Of a DNA stretch of 64,000 nucleotides, positions 32,625 to 44,480 are shown piece by piece (the first letter of the stretch is position 1; every line of letters starts with the position of its first letter). Origin of the DNA: Microglena sp. YARC (taxonomy: Eukaryota; Chlorophyta; Chlorophyceae; Chlamydomonadales; Chlamydomonadaceae); contig CM039466.1 in assembly GCA_022414725.1 (NCBI GenBank), positions 33,607,174-33,671,173 on the forward strand. The letters are read 5' to 3'. Under the pieces are notes generated by a model, which saw only the letters and a program-made list of their open reading frames with translations, made no database searches and was not told the origin of the DNA. A program made the translations under genes and the position numbers.

Positions 32625-33075
32625 GCTGCCCTCTGTTGTGGCACGACTTGCCATCACCCACACCACAGCCGCTGTGGTCATGGCTGTGGTCTAGGTCATC
32701 ATGAGCTCTCCTCTGTTGTTGCACGACTTCCAATCACCTACACCTAAGCCACTGTGGTCAAGGCTGTGGTCTGCACCTGGTAATACCTGAGTCGGTGGTC
32801 CAGCGCACTGTGGCTGGTCTTGGTCTTCATGAGCTCTCCTCTGTTGTTGCACGACTCCGTGCATACAGTCAAATAGGCGACAGGCAGACACTTCACGCTG
32901 GGACAGGCCGCATATAATGACCCAGCATTTCCCAATCAACACAATATTACAAGTGAAATACTTATCATTCATAGCAACATCATAGATCAAATATAATTAA
33001 ATTGTAATCCCGCCTTATTGTCTGCCTCCACATGGGCATACAGACGATGGTCAGTCACTTCGAGCTGGGACAGGG
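32625..33075 (-). repeat. Duplicated GNAT-exon-like fragments
   Basis: cgtgcaacaacagaggagagc (minus sense) recurs three times (about 32630, 32715 and 32845). At 33010-33070 the minus strand encodes RLYAHVEADNKAGLQF, a near copy of the end of GNAT exon 4 in which the donor GT is changed to GC. Confidence 0.6.
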
Positions 33076-33231
33076 CACTGTATCGTCTGCTGAGATTCTT
33101 GCAGAATGGTTGCCATCCATTTCTACAAACCGATTATTCTTTTTCTTCTTATTATCATGATTCAATACACTCATTTGTATTATAAAACACAAAAGACAGG
33201 AAGTGTGCCATTAAAAGCTATGCAATCCCAC

Positions 33232-34076
33232 CTTATTGTCTGCCTCCACATGAGCATACATGTTCTTGCTCCCCCACTTCTCCACAGCCCGCTCCATCCC
33301 GGCTTTCATCAGAACCTTGCCTATGCCACTGCCTCGCAGATCCTCCTACAGGATATGGTGTTTGGTGTGTGGCGGCGGTGGTGGTGGTGGGGCGGCAATG
33401 TAAGAGTATATCAAATACTATTATTTATTCACTAATATTAAAGAACATCGCAGATCCTCCAACAGGTGATATCAGCAGTGTTTCTAATTTCAGACTTCTG
33501 TAGGCCACGTTGAGTAGCTACTTGAGCTACTAAAGCCTAATTTCAGGATTGCTGCGTAGCCATTGCCATGCATTGGATGGAAAAGTATCCATGTACGATA
33601 TGTATCGCCTAACGTAATACATTGGATGGAAAGGAACATGTACCATGTACGATATGTATCGCCTTACGTCATACATTGGATGGAAAATAATGTGTACGAT
33701 GTACGATATGTAGCTCCTTACGCCATACATTGGATGGAAAAGAATGTGTACGATGTACGGTTTGTATCGCCATACGTCATCAGTGGATGGAAAGGAATAT
33801 GTACCATGTACAATATGTATCGCCTTACGTCATACATTGGATGGAAAGGAATATGTACCATGTACGATATGTATCGCCTTACATCATACATTGGATGGAA
33901 AGGAATATGTAACATGTACGATTTGTATCGCCTTCTGTCATTCATTGGATGGAAAGGAACACAGCCCACAATATAGAATGTTGAAAATAAGCGCGATCTC
34001 CTCCCAGGGCTATTGGAAAGAAGCCCAGTAATCTCCTCCCAGTAAATTGTACTCATGATAATGTTGATGATGGTGG

Positions 34077-34111
<35 letters not shown>

Positions 34112-37100
34112 TTGATGATGGTGATGATGATATTGATGATGATGATGATGATGATGGTGGTAGTAATGTTGATGTCGATGGCAATTGTGATGGTGATGCT
34201 GACAAGGATGCTGATGACAATTAACCAAGATATTAAGAGGCGAGAGGTTGAGGAGGCCAGCCTGTTTGCTTGCGCTGGGGGCAATCACCAATGGAATACA
34301 TATCTTGTATCAGGAGGTGCTCCCTTCACTCAAGCACCTTCATCTCTCACCTCACCCGAATTCAGCTGCCTCATCGCCTATTCTTAACGGGACCGGCAAA
34401 TCATATGATGTTGACCGAAAGCGAGTGTGATATCATATGATATCATGCAAACTGCATCATATGATATTGTACATAAATGGTAACTTTGGCTCCGTCAGAC
34501 TGCTGGCATCATATCATATGATGACATGATATCATGTGATATGATATTGCCGTTCCCTACCTATTCTCCATACATCAGTATGCTTACTACATACTTCACT
34601 TACCCCGTTTCGACGAATGGCTCACTGGTAGAGCTCCTTGAAATGATGGAGGTAAGGGGTTTGAATCCCTACGGGTGTGCTTTAGTGTTCGCGATCGCTG
34701 TCAACCGCCATGGTAGCTTTGTCCAGGTAAAGTAGTAACCCGTTCCCTACCGCCATAAGACAGGGCTCCCTGAATACCACGCCCCACCAGGCGTTCTCAT
34801 AACTCATTACTACACTTGAAGGATGTGGCGCGGCAGGCTGACAGCTAGGGACCGGCATATCATGGCATGATGTTGACAACCTATCTTCTTCACTGCAATG
34901 TGTTTTATCCGGGGCCTTCTACTCACAGTCTCACCCACTATCCCACGCATGCCTTGTCCCCCACCCACCAGCGCCCACAATCCCATATGACTAGGGACCG
35001 GCAAATCATATGATGTTGACCAAAGGCGAGTATGATATCATTTGATATCATACAAACTGCATCGTATGATATTGTATATAAATGGTGACTTTGGCCCCGT
35101 CAGACTGCTGGCATCATATAATATCATATGATGACATGAAATCATGTGATATTGTATTGCAGTTCTCAACCTATGCTCCATACATCACCATATTTTTCAC
35201 TAATAACGCCTGGTGGATTGGTGCAACTGGCTTGGATTGGTGCAACTGGCTTGGATTGGTGCAACTGGCTTGGATTGGTGCAACTGGCTTGGATTGGTGC
35301 AACTGGCTTACAACAAATATAAAAAGAAAACGAAGGCGGCAAGCAGCCTTAAAGGCTGGAGCCATGTACACAAGTTCAATACAATTACACCCAATATAAA
35401 AATAAAAAGAAGACGGCAAGCAGCCTTAAAGGCTGGGGCCTTGGCTGGAGCCATGTAAACAAGTTCAAGAAAATTCACACCAATCTAACTGCTCACCTCC
35501 ACAACAACATTACAACTAATTCAACCGCTCACCTCCACAACACAATTACAACCAATCTAACCGCTCACCTCAAACATTACAACAAATCGTACCGCTCACC
35601 ACCACAACAACGTTACAACCAATCTAACCGCTCACCTCAAAAATCACAACTACCATAGTGTTCCAAACAAATAACGTTCCGAAAGATTTCACTAAGTTTT
35701 TGAGACGAATATAAGCCGAAACATATAAATTCACGTTACACATTTCACGTTTGTTTCCAGAAGAATATAAGCTCACGTTACGCATTTCACGTTTGATTTT
35801 TTAATAAAACCCCTATTTCTAAATGTTCCTCCTAATTAACAGAATCATCACAACAATGTTGTAGTAGGTTGGATGACGTGCATGAGTGTTTAGGGGCGAC
35901 CTTTAGCTAGAGCAATGAGAGGCAGGTTGTCATCATCAAAATCGTCCCCACAATCACTTTCTTCAGATGGAGCATCTGAGTCATCTTTTGCTGATAGGTC
36001 CTCCTCCTCTTCATCATCTCCACTCTATTCCTTGTCCTCATCACTTCCACTCCCACCTCGGCAACATTGGCGGAAAGTGTCGGCAACAGAATGACAGGTG
36101 GCAACGATGAAGATGACCGAAGCAGTTATGAGACAGTTGGCTGACGTGGTAGGCTTCGTCTTGGTAAAAACTTGCGCAAGATGCTAGCAGGGGTCAAAGA
36201 AGGGGTCGGATAAATTGCGACTGCCTCCTGGACTTCGGCTGCAACAAGAGTTGGCTGATTTCGAGCAGGGGGTGGCTGATTTCGAACAGCTTTGGTTTAC
36301 CCGTAGGGAAGTCGCGTAACAAAAACCCACAAGGTCCTCTGAATATGGTGGCGTGGAGGTAACAAAGGCGGACTTGTCAAACGATGAACTCTGGGGGTCG
36401 ATCATTGGGCGAGAGCATGAGATCTGGAATATCGCGAATTCCCGCGAGCCGTTTTCGAACCCGCAGACACCTGGGCTCGTATTCAAGCCCTACATTCAGC
36501 CTAAGCCCTATTATCGCCGCTGCTAATCGATTCACGATCGTTTCGGCCGGGAATATAAGTTACGTTCTAATTTCACCAAGTCAAACGTGAAATTAGAACG
36601 TTATTTTTTGGAACACGGTAATCAAACCGCTCACCCCCACAACAACATTACAACAAATCTAACTGCTCACCTCCACAACAACATTACAACCAATCTAACT
36701 GCTCACCTCCACAACAACATTACAACCAATCTTACTGCTCACCTCCACAACAACATTACAACCAATCTAACTGCTCACCTCCACAACAACATTACAACCA
36801 ATCTAACTGCTCACCTCCACAACAACATTACAACCAATCTAACTGCTCACCTCCACAACAACATTACAACCAATCTAACTGCTCACCTTCATAACAACAT
36901 TACAACCAATCTAACCACTCACATCCATGAAAAAAATTACAGCCAATCGTACCACTTACCTTCACTAAACAATTACAACCAATTTAACCGCTCACCTCCA
37001 CAACACAATTCTAACCAATCTAACCGCTCAACCAATTTAACCGCTCACCTCCACAACACAATTACAACCAATCTAACCGCTCAACCAATTTAATCGCTCA

Positions 37101-40100
37101 CCTCTACGACAACGTTGAGGATGTAGCAGCCTTCATGATCTGCATCAGGCACTCCATCAGGCTGCTGCCCTGTCACAGCTTTAGGGAGACAATTACAACC
37201 AATTTTACCGCTTACCTCCACAACACAATTACAACCAATCGTACCGCTCACCTCCACAACACAATTACAACCAATCTAACTGCTCAACCAATCAAACCGC
37301 TCACCTCCACGACAACGTTGAGGATGTAGCAGCTTTCATGATCTGCATCAGGCACTCTGTCAGGCCGCTGCCCTGTCACAGCTTTACGAAGACAGTTACA
37401 ACCAATTTAACCGCTCACCTCCACAACACAATTACAACCAATCTAACTGCTCAACCATTCAAACCGCTCACCTCCACGTCAACGTTGAGGATGTAGCACC
37501 CCTCATGATCAGCATCAGGCACTCCATCAGGCCGCTGCCCAGTGACGACTTTAGGGAGACAATTGCAACCAATTTAACCGCTCACTTTCACAACACAGTT
37601 ACAACCAACCTAACCGCTCACCTCCACAACAAAATTACAACCAATTTAACCGCTCACCTCCACGACAACGTTGAGGATGTAGCACCCCTCATGATCTGCA
37701 TCTGGCACTCCATCTGGCTGCTGCCCTGTGATGGCTTTAGGGAGGCGGAGGTCAACACATCCAACAACAGCAGGAGGCTTGCCCTCTGTATTCGCAACTG
37801 CAACCTGAAGTTAACAAGAACAAGAAATTGGTGGGGGTACCTAAATTGGTGAAGTACCCAAGAAATTCGCAACTGCAACCTGAAGTACACAAGAACAAGA
37901 AATTGGTGGGGGAACCCAAATGGTAGAGGTACCCAAATTGGTGAAGTACCCAAGAAATTCGTGACTGCGACCTGACAATCACAAGAACAAGAAATTGGTG
38001 GGGGAACCCCATGCCCAGATGTTGGGGGTACCCAATTGGTGAAAGTACCCAAGAAATTTGGAACTGCAACCTGAGGTTCACAAGAACAAGAAATTGGTGG
38101 GGGTACCCAAAGCCGAAATGGTGGGGGTACCCAAATTGGTTAAGTACCCAATAAATTCTTGACTGCGATTTGACAATCAAAATCACAAGAAATTGGTGGG
38201 GGCACCCCAATGGCCCAATGGTGGGGGTACCCCAATGGTGGGGGTACCCAAATTGGTGAAGTACCCAAGAAATTCGTGACTGCAACCTGACGTTCACAGG
38301 AACAAGAAATTGGTGGGGGTACCCAAAGCCGAAATGGTGGGGGTACCCAAATTGGTGAAGTACCCAAGAAATTCGTGACTGCGTCCTGAAGTTCACAAGA
38401 ACAAGAAATTGGTGGGGGTACCCAAAGCCGAAATGGTGGGGGTACCCCAATACCCCAATGGTGGGGGTACCCAAGAAATTTGCAACTGCAACCTGACATT
38501 CACAAGAACAAGAAATTGGTGGGGGTACCCAAAGCCGAAATGGTGGGGGTGTCCAAATTGGTGAAGTACCCAAGAAATTCGTGACTGCGACCTGACAATC
38601 ACAATCACAAGAAATTGGTGGGGGTACCCCAATGCCCCAATGGTAGGGGTACTCAAATTGGTGAAAGTACTCAAGACATTTGTATGCAACCTGAAGTTCA
38701 CAAGAATAAGAAATTGGTGGGGGTACCCAAATAGTGGGGGTATCCAAATTGGTGTAAGATCCAAGAAATTCGTGACTGCAACCTGACTTTCACATGAGCA
38801 AGAAATTGGTGGGGGAACCCAAAGCCCCAATGGTGGCCGTACCCCAATGGTGGCCGTACCCCAATGGTGGGGGAACCCAAAATGGCGATGTACCGAAGAA
38901 ACTTGCGTCTGCAACCTGACGTTCAGAAGGACAAGAAATTGGTGGGGGTACCCGAAGCCCAAATGGTGGCGGCACCCAAATGGCGGGGGTACCCAAATTG
39001 GTGAAGTACCCAAGAAATTTCCAACTGCAACCTAAAGTACAGAAGAACAAAAAATTCACAACTGCAACCTGAAAACACACATCCACCCCCCACACACAAA
39101 CACAAACCCTACCCACCCTCACTACACACACACAAACACCCACACACCCACACGCATACAAACACACACCCTACCCCCACACACACCCCCCCCCCCCCCC
39201 CCACACACACACACTCCACCCTGACAAACACCCCCACACACACAAACACCCACGCCAAATCCCTGATCGCTTCCAGAAGACCCCCTTTCTGAAACGTTAA
39301 AATACCCCCCCCACCCACACCCAACCAGCCAGCCACACACACGCCACCCACTTACAACCCCCCCCCCACCCCCCCCCACCCCACACACACACAAACAAAT
39401 AAAAAGCTCTGCCCAACGCCTTTCCTCTCCTTCATCAAACTCTGCCACCTTCTTCAAAAATGTTCAAACATTGTGTCCCTTTAAACCCGTTTCGACGAAT
39501 GGCTCAATGGTAGAGCTTGTTGAAATGATGAAGGTGCCGGGTTTGAATCCCTACGGATGCGCTTTAGTTTCCGCGGTCGCTATCAACCGCCATGGTAGCT
39601 TTGTCCAGGTAAAGTAGCAGCTCGATCCCTAACCCCTGAAGACAGGGCTCCCTTAATACCACGCCCCGCCAGGCGTCCTCATAACTTTTTTAACCTCCTT
39701 AAATAAAAGCATGCATGGGGGTAAAGATAACTGCCACTTTCTTCAAAACTGGGCAATATTTTACCCCCTTGACTTGAATAAAAACAACCAGACAGTGCTT
39801 GAACACACAGCCTCCCTCAATTCTGCCTCAGCGGTGTGGTATCATATGACATAATATGGTGCCGGCAGTCTGACTAGGCTAAAGGTATAATATATATAAC
39901 ATTATATGATAAATAAACAACATCATATGCAGTCACATGAATATATGATACAATTTGTGTGTAATCATATGATACCATACTCGTCTTTGGTCAACATCAT
40001 ATAATATTCCGGTCCCTACTCGCATCTGCGGTGTGTCATGCAGGGTACTACATAGCGCGCGCGGCAACGCTATTTCGAGCACGCTTTTTGAGCCCCACTG

Positions 40101-43100
40101 CGCAATTTACGCACTTTTCCCAGCCCCCCTGTGGGCGCAAGGCGCAGTTTTTACGCTTTTTGCACTACAAAGCGCAGGCCAATTAGACGTTTGTGCCCTT
40201 TAAGCGCTGACAAATTTGACAGGAAGTAGTACCTTCACTCAATTCTGCCTCTACAGTGTGTCTTCTAATCTTCTTACCACTTGAAACTTACCAGTACCGA
40301 ACGGGGATATTATATCATAATAAAGGTAATGATAACGCCTGGTGGGGCGTGGTGTTAAGGGAGCCCGTCGTACGCGGGTGAGGAGCGGTCTCCTACCTCA
40401 ACTGGACAAGCTACCATCGCAGTTGACGACGACCTGCAATTATATCATATGATATAAAAATAAGAGAATGAGACCTGACCTTGCCGTCCTACCTGTCATA
40501 GACTCTCCTACCTGTATGTCTGATAAAGAACTCTGGGTTCTTGAGCTTGGATACTGCTCTGATACCAACCATGCTACTAAGTTTATCACTAAACACGCCC
40601 AGCATGTTGAATTAGTAAATGGCCTCAGATCGGCTGGATACCGTGTTCACTACGAAGTTATCACCGTTGGAACAACTGGTACTATTCCAACCTCTTTTTT
40701 GACTTCTATGACCACTCTTGGACTTCAAAGATCATGTGCCCTCAAACTGGCGGACACAGTCCACTCCCACACCATCACTAGCTTTCAGAGTATTTTACAG
40801 TGCAGACGCTTTATGGAAGCACACCCCGGGTCGATACCCGGGGACTAGCACACAGACCGTCCCCCCTCTCAGGTTTTGTCTTACCAGCTGTATTGTGCCG
40901 GTGCTTCCCAACCAGGGTGAAAAACCCCCGTATTAAGCTGCACTGGCATGATGTGGCTACGGTGCCTGCGGGTCAGGCATCGGTGGTAATTCTTTTTACT
41001 GAGATGGTCCTACGGTGACTATAGCTAGCTCCGGCTTACGCTATGGTGTCCTTAACTTCACGTCCAGTGAGTAACGGTTCTACACGGATGTAACAATTTC
41101 AATTTCATATGATATCATGTAGGCACGTGTGTCATGCACCGCTTCTAATCTTCTCAACACTAGAAGCGTACCAGTAGGGAACGGCAATAATAAACTATAT
41201 GATATCATGTAAGCATGTAGGCACGTGTGTCATGCACCGCTTCTAATATTTTACCACATGAAGATTACCTGTCTTAGGGAACGGCAATATCAAATGATAT
41301 CACATTGTATTCCTGTCCCAAATTACCAGACATTCGCACAGAGGCAAGCCCCTCTCCATTGGTTCCGGACCAGTGTTTCTTTTTCTCATGTTTGCCCTTA
41401 ATGGCCCTTCAAGCTTCATAAAGCTATAATAGCATTTGAAAGCTATAAAAACACTGATACACTGTCCCTGGAGGAGGCCTAAAACCATCAAGCTAGAAAA
41501 AAAACTTTCAGATTTGAAAAAAATGGGGCTCGGTCCCCTCTCCAATGTAGGGAACGGAAATATGATATCATGTCATCATATGATATCATTTGACGCCGGC
41601 AGTCTGATTAGGCCAAATTTACCAATTGGTCAACGTCATTTGATATTCTTGTCCCAACTTACCAGACATTCACACAGAGGCAAGCCCCTTACCAATTGAG
41701 GCTTACCAGTAGGGAACAGCAATATTATATCATATTCTTTTCCGGTCCCAACTGACCAGACATTCACACAGAGGCAAGCCCCTTGAAGCTTCTTACCACT
41801 TGAAGCGTACCAGTGCGACAAAACTGTATCATATTATAATCCTGTCCCAACTTACCAGACATTCACACAGAGGCAAGCCCCGCTCTGAAGTGCGTGGGAG
41901 CTGTCGTGAGGAAGTGCGTTGCTTAAGAGATAACACCTCCTTCTCGGCAAACTGACGCTTGTACGAGCCGACATAGCGCGAGTGGTCATCCTGAAAATGG
42001 GTGCATGGTGTGGTGTGGTGTGGTGGTGCATGGTGGTTGTTTGGTGTGTGGTGGTGTGTGGTGGTTAGGTGTGTGGTGTTGTTTGGTTGTTTGGTGTGTG
42101 GTGGTGTGTGGTGGTTCGGTGGGTCCTGGTGTGTGGTGGCGTGTGGTGGTTAGGTGTGCGGTGGTGTGTGGTGGTTTGGTGTGTGGTGGTTTGGTGTGTG
42201 GTGGTTTGGTGCGTGGTGGTTTGGTGGGTGGTTGTGTGGTGGGTGGAGCTGTTGGGAGGAAGTGAGCTGCTTTAGAGACGACACCTCCTTCTCGGCAAAC
42301 TGACGCTTGTACGACCCAACATAGCGAGAGTGGTCATCCTGCAAGTGGGTGTGTGGTGAGGTGTGGTGTGGTGGTGCATGGTGGTTGTTTGGTGTGTGGT
42401 GGTGGGTGGTGGTTAGGTGTGTGGTGGTGTCGGGAGGAACTGAGCTGCTTTAGAGACAACACCTTCTCGCCAAACTGACGCTTGTACGAGCCGACATAGC
42501 GAGAGTGAGCATCCTGCAAGTGGGTGCATGGTGTGGTGTGGTGTGGTGTGGTGGTGCATGGTGGTGGTTTGGTGTGTGGTGGTTTGGTGTGTGGTGGTGG
42601 GTGGTGGTGGGTGGTGGTCAGGTGTGTGGTGGTGTAGGGAGAAAGTGAGCTGCTTTAGAGACAACACCTCCATCTCGGCAAAGTAACGCTTGTACGTCCC
42701 AACATAGCGAGAGTGGTCATCCTGCAAGTGGGTGTGTGGTGTGGTGTGGTGGTGCATGGTGGTGGTTTGGTGTGTGGTGGTTGAGCTTGAGCTTCTACAC
42801 AGCAGGTGCGAAGGAGAGCACTAGGCGCCTAGGTTGTGCTGCATGCATGCAAAGCTTCTTTGGTTTGCCCAAACTACAAGGCACCGGTTCAAAGGACTGC
42901 ACACTGATATTTGGAGACCCCCCCCCCAACACACACACGACCCCACGTGTTCTGGACATCTTGCCGTCACAAAAAGCAATTCGTCATGTGCCATGTAAGA
43001 CGACATCGACAACATCTAAGCTACCGCCAATTTGCTAATGTGAGGAATGAGCTCACGAGAGTGCGCAACTTGATCACCTCGTAGTATGCTTCGGATCTCA

Positions 43101-43302
43101 ATTTGGCAACTGGCTCGAATTCTTCCACGGTGGCAGGTCGGACTTCCAATGGGATTTTCGCATGGCATGAAATAGAGGAGGGGCTCCTAAGCGCATTCTT
43201 GATTGGGTCAAATTTGGAGGTTGCAAGGTTTCCAGATTTTCTTGCTGCCATGCATCTACTTCTGCAGCCCATGGAGGACGCAGCGGAAACGTTCATCATC
43301 AT
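33232..43302 (-). CDS. GNAT-family N-acetyltransferase, four exons, 3' end missing
   Basis: Minus-strand exons are 43302-43078 (75 codons from ATG), 41990-41856 (45), 37804-37658 (49) and 33345-33232 (38), all phase 0 with GT-AG borders. The joined protein reads as one GNAT fold: a Ser/Arg-rich leader likely to be a plastid transit peptide, then EVRPATVEEFEPVAKLRSEA (strand 1/helix 1), a YVGSYKRQFAEKEV helix, VVGCVDLRLPKA, and EGCYILNVVVE followed by EDLRGSGIGKVLMKAG, where RGSGIG is the acetyl-CoA pyrophosphate loop. YAHVEADNK is the usual strand before the last helix. The final exon (roughly GLQLY... to stop) was not found below 33232. Introns of 0.2-4.5 kb are filled with satellites, many of them copies of this gene's own splice junctions. 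The substrate is unknown. Confidence 0.8.
33571..33960. repeat. 54-bp minisatellite
   Basis: cattggatggaaaggaa..tgtaccatgtacgatatgtatcgcc recurs at 33571, 33620, 33674, 33728, 33781, 33835 and on. It lies in GNAT intron 3. Confidence 0.93.
34050..34290 (-). mobile_element. (GAT)n tract and reverse SINE-like repeat
   Basis: A GAT/GTT trinucleotide tract spans 34050-34215. It abuts a minus-strand copy of the gcaagcaaacaggctgg family (34205-34290) and may have grown from its tail. Confidence 0.65.
34385..34559. mobile_element. AT-palindromic MITE with perfect 8-bp duplication
   Basis: 175 bp between CCTATTCT copies (34377-34384 and 34560-34567). Ends are taacgggaccggc and gccgttcccta. The interior is made of atatcatatgat palindromes. 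Confidence 0.85.
34601..34815 (+). mobile_element. tRNA-derived SINE (subfamily 2)
   Basis: Head cgacgaatggctcactggtagagc (A box) and GGTTTGAATCC at 34658-34668 (B box). The tail ccacgccccaccaggcg is shared with subfamily 1. The copy at 39486-39690 is closely similar. Confidence 0.8.
34992..35177. mobile_element. AT-palindromic MITE (GGACCGG family)
   Basis: Begins tagggaccggcaaatcatat and parallels 34385-34559. The sequence after it (cctatgctccatacatcac) also parallels the sequence after that copy, so a larger segment may be duplicated. Confidence 0.65.
35212..35470. repeat. 19-bp tandem array and two hairpin tails
   Basis: Five units of ggattggtgcaactggctt (35212-35312). Then come two plus-strand retroposon ends (about 35330-35380 and 35410-35470) with the hairpin AGCAGCCTTAAAGGCTG and ATGTaaACAAGTTCAA. 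Confidence 0.7.
35655..36618. mobile_element. DNA-transposon remnant with GTGTTCCAAA inverted ends
   Basis: About 960 bp with inverted ends gtgttccaaacaaataacgtt and aacgttattttttggaacac, each followed inwards by tttcac/gtgaaa blocks and rgaatataagccgaaac. A TA precedes the left end and follows the right end. Inside, the minus strand (about 36055-35895) encodes an acidic stretch interrupted by one stop and ending DDFDDDNLPLIALAKGRP, which could be a relic of a transposase gene. A GC-hairpin element fragment lies at 36056-36170. Confidence 0.55.
36620..37657 (-). repeat. 36-bp array and larger units: copies of the GNAT exon 3 donor
   Basis: Read on the minus strand, the 36-bp unit is AATGTTGTTGTGGAG + GTGAGCAGTTAGATTGG. 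That is the last five codons (NVVVE) and 5' splice site of GNAT exon 3. About nine tight units (36630-36920) are followed by three longer partial copies of exon 3 (near 37100-37190, 37300-37395 and 37475-37565), all carrying the exon's C-terminal half. On the plus strand the array opens a spurious NLTAHLHNNITT frame. Confidence 0.88.
37804..39066 (-). repeat. Array of GNAT exon 3 acceptor copies
   Basis: About 14 units of 70-110 bp. On the minus strand each holds ttcttgtgaactTCAG + GTTGCAGTTGCGAA, the acceptor and first codons of exon 3, plus ggtaccc palindromic filler. Examples of the junction lie near 37876, 37970, 38066, 38287, 38387, 38488, 38590, 38784 and 38915. Confidence 0.88.
39080..39400. 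repeat. CA-rich and poly-C tract
   Basis: cacacacaaacacc-type simple sequence with C homopolymers at 39187-39202 and 39358-39380. Confidence 0.9.
39486..39690 (+). mobile_element. tRNA-derived SINE (subfamily 2)
   Basis: A box in ggctcaatggtagagc and B box GGTTTGAATCC at 39540-39550. The tail contains ccacgccccgccaggcg. Confidence 0.8.
39835..40020. mobile_element. AT-palindromic MITE (GGACCGG family)
   Basis: Carries ggtgccggcagtctgactaggctaa...actcgtctttggtcaacatc...ttccggtccctac. Confidence 0.7.
40041..40235. mobile_element. hAT-like MITE (CAGGGTAC family), right end decayed
   Basis: Starts cagggtactacatagcgcgc and ends near gaagtagtacc. No clean target duplication remains. Confidence 0.7.
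40315..41190. mobile_element. Nested cluster: MITE, SINE fragment and LINE
   Basis: A GGACCGG-family MITE (from about 40315) holds a reverse fragment of tRNA-SINE subfamily 1 (40329-40438) and then the LINE at 40456-41105. MITE sequence resumes after the LINE (atatgatatcatg). Confidence 0.55.
40456..41105 (+). mobile_element. 5'-truncated LINE with restriction-like endonuclease end
   Basis: Frame 40468-40848 encodes a C-terminal domain beginning MRPDLAVLPV and containing ELWVLELGYCSD, K..QH..LVNGLRSAGY, VGTTGTIP and a final H...T..S.Q.ILQCRRFMEA. A PD...E-x-GY layout followed by conserved His/Gln positions fits the endonuclease-like C terminus of some algal non-LTR retrotransposons; I infer this from layout. 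The 3' UTR carries the acggtgactatagc block and ends GATGTAACAATTTCAATTTC. A 10-bp duplication CATATGATAT (40446-40455 and 41106-41115) marks the insertion. Confidence 0.65.
41313..41882 (-). repeat. Four copies of the GNAT exon 2 donor
   Basis: On the minus strand GGGGCTTGCCTCTGTGTGAA-TGTCTG + GTAAGT occurs at junctions 41856 (the exon's own), 41757 (GTCAGT), 41663 (GTAAGT) and 41327 (GTAATT). Each has about nine exon codons. MITE fragments lie between them. Confidence 0.85.
41990..42780 (-). repeat. Four copies of the GNAT exon 2 acceptor and 5' half
   Basis: Junctions on the minus strand at 41990, 42338, 42513 and 42721. Each carries ctTGCAG or ttTTCAG, then codons for D(D/A)HSRYVG(S/T)YKR..F, about 30 codons in all. 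The copies are separated by (GTGTGGT)n stretches. Only the 41990 copy continues to a good donor; the others lack one. Confidence 0.88.
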
Positions 43303-43861
43303 ACGCCCCGCCTCTTTCAGGCAGCACCAGCCGCTGCAGCGAAATTTGGTTTCAGTAGTTTGTGAGCAACATTAGGCCGGCGGGTGGCCGCTCGTGGACG
43401 GCATTTGTCGGGCGCCAGATAAGACGATTCTTATTCTGATCTCGCCGTTCGAAATTCCGAAGTAACAGGTAATGGTGGCAGAGGGGCCGGCATGGTGGGA
43501 CGAGAAGCAACGCGACCAGCAGGCTTGACGGAAATTAATCGGAGGCTGCACTCTGATGGCGTGCAGGACCAGCGATGGAGGGCAATGTAATGGCCAGGCG
43601 TGCTCTTCTTGTATTAACAACTTGTCAGGTGGTTCACCTTTCAAAAAGCTTCACACCTTGCCCGTTTGCTACACGTCGGGTCATTTCCATAAGTAGCAGA
43701 TGGATGAAGGCTTCATTCTTGTTACAAATATACGGTAGTGTTATACCTTGCATCCACACTGAACCAGATTTTTGAAACCTCCAGCGACTCTTTTGCTGAA
43801 TAAATGTTTTGTCTTGCCTCCTCTTGCCCTTATTACCATGTGTATACAGGTATGTATTTTT

Positions 43862-43968
43862 ACAGTCCACGGGTAGCCAAATAGGCTGTAGGGACTTGCC
43901 CGACCTGACAAACAGGGAGGGAAGTTTAAACAATCTGGGTTTGAATCCCAACAAGTTGTAAACGACGG
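43862..43968 (+). mobile_element. SINE-like repeat (ACAGTCCAGGGGTAG family)
   Basis: acagtccacgggtagccaaataggct...gggacttgcccgacc, followed by ctgggtttgaatcccaac, which resembles a B box. Confidence 0.55.
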
Positions 43969-44039
43969 AGGGGCGGAGTTATTGCTATGCAGATAATTCA
44001 ACTTCATGTTAATTGTCACATGTATTAATAAAGATAACA

Positions 44040-44480
44040 AACTGTTTCCATCCTCTGAATTCATTATTAATAAATTAAAATTTTATCCTCTGAATTAATT
44101 AATGTAGCAACCTGTTTCCATCCTCTGAATTCATTATTAATAAATTAAAATTTTATCCTCTGAATTAATTAATGTAGCAACCTGTTTCCATCCTCTGAAT
44201 TCATTATTAATACATTCAATTTTTTATCCTCTGAATTAATTAATGTAGCAACCTGTTTCCATCCTCTGAATTCATTATTAATACATTCAATTTTTTATCC
44301 TCTGAATTAATTAATGTAGCAACCTGTTTCCATCCTCTGAATTCATTATTAATACATTCAATTTTTTATCCTCTTAATTAATTAATGTAGCAACCTGTTT
44401 CCATCCTCTGAATTCATTATTAATAAATTAAAATTTTATCCTCTGAATTACTTAATGCAGCAACCTGTTTCCATCCTCTG
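44040..44480. repeat. 70/71-bp AT-rich tandem repeat, six units
   Basis: ctgtttccatcctctgaattc at 44042, 44112, 44182, 44253 and on. Confidence 0.93.

Noticed and set aside
33563..33976. 137-aa frame of WKGICTMYDMY repeats
   Set aside because: By-product of the 54-bp minisatellite in GNAT intron 3.
36587..37093. 168-aa frame of NLTAHLHNNITT repeats resembling a glycoprotein
   Set aside because: It is the antisense of the amplified GNAT exon 3 donor; the meaningful strand is minus.
39486..39690. Free tRNA gene from A and B boxes
   Set aside because: No paired acceptor stem; the body and tail match other SINE copies.
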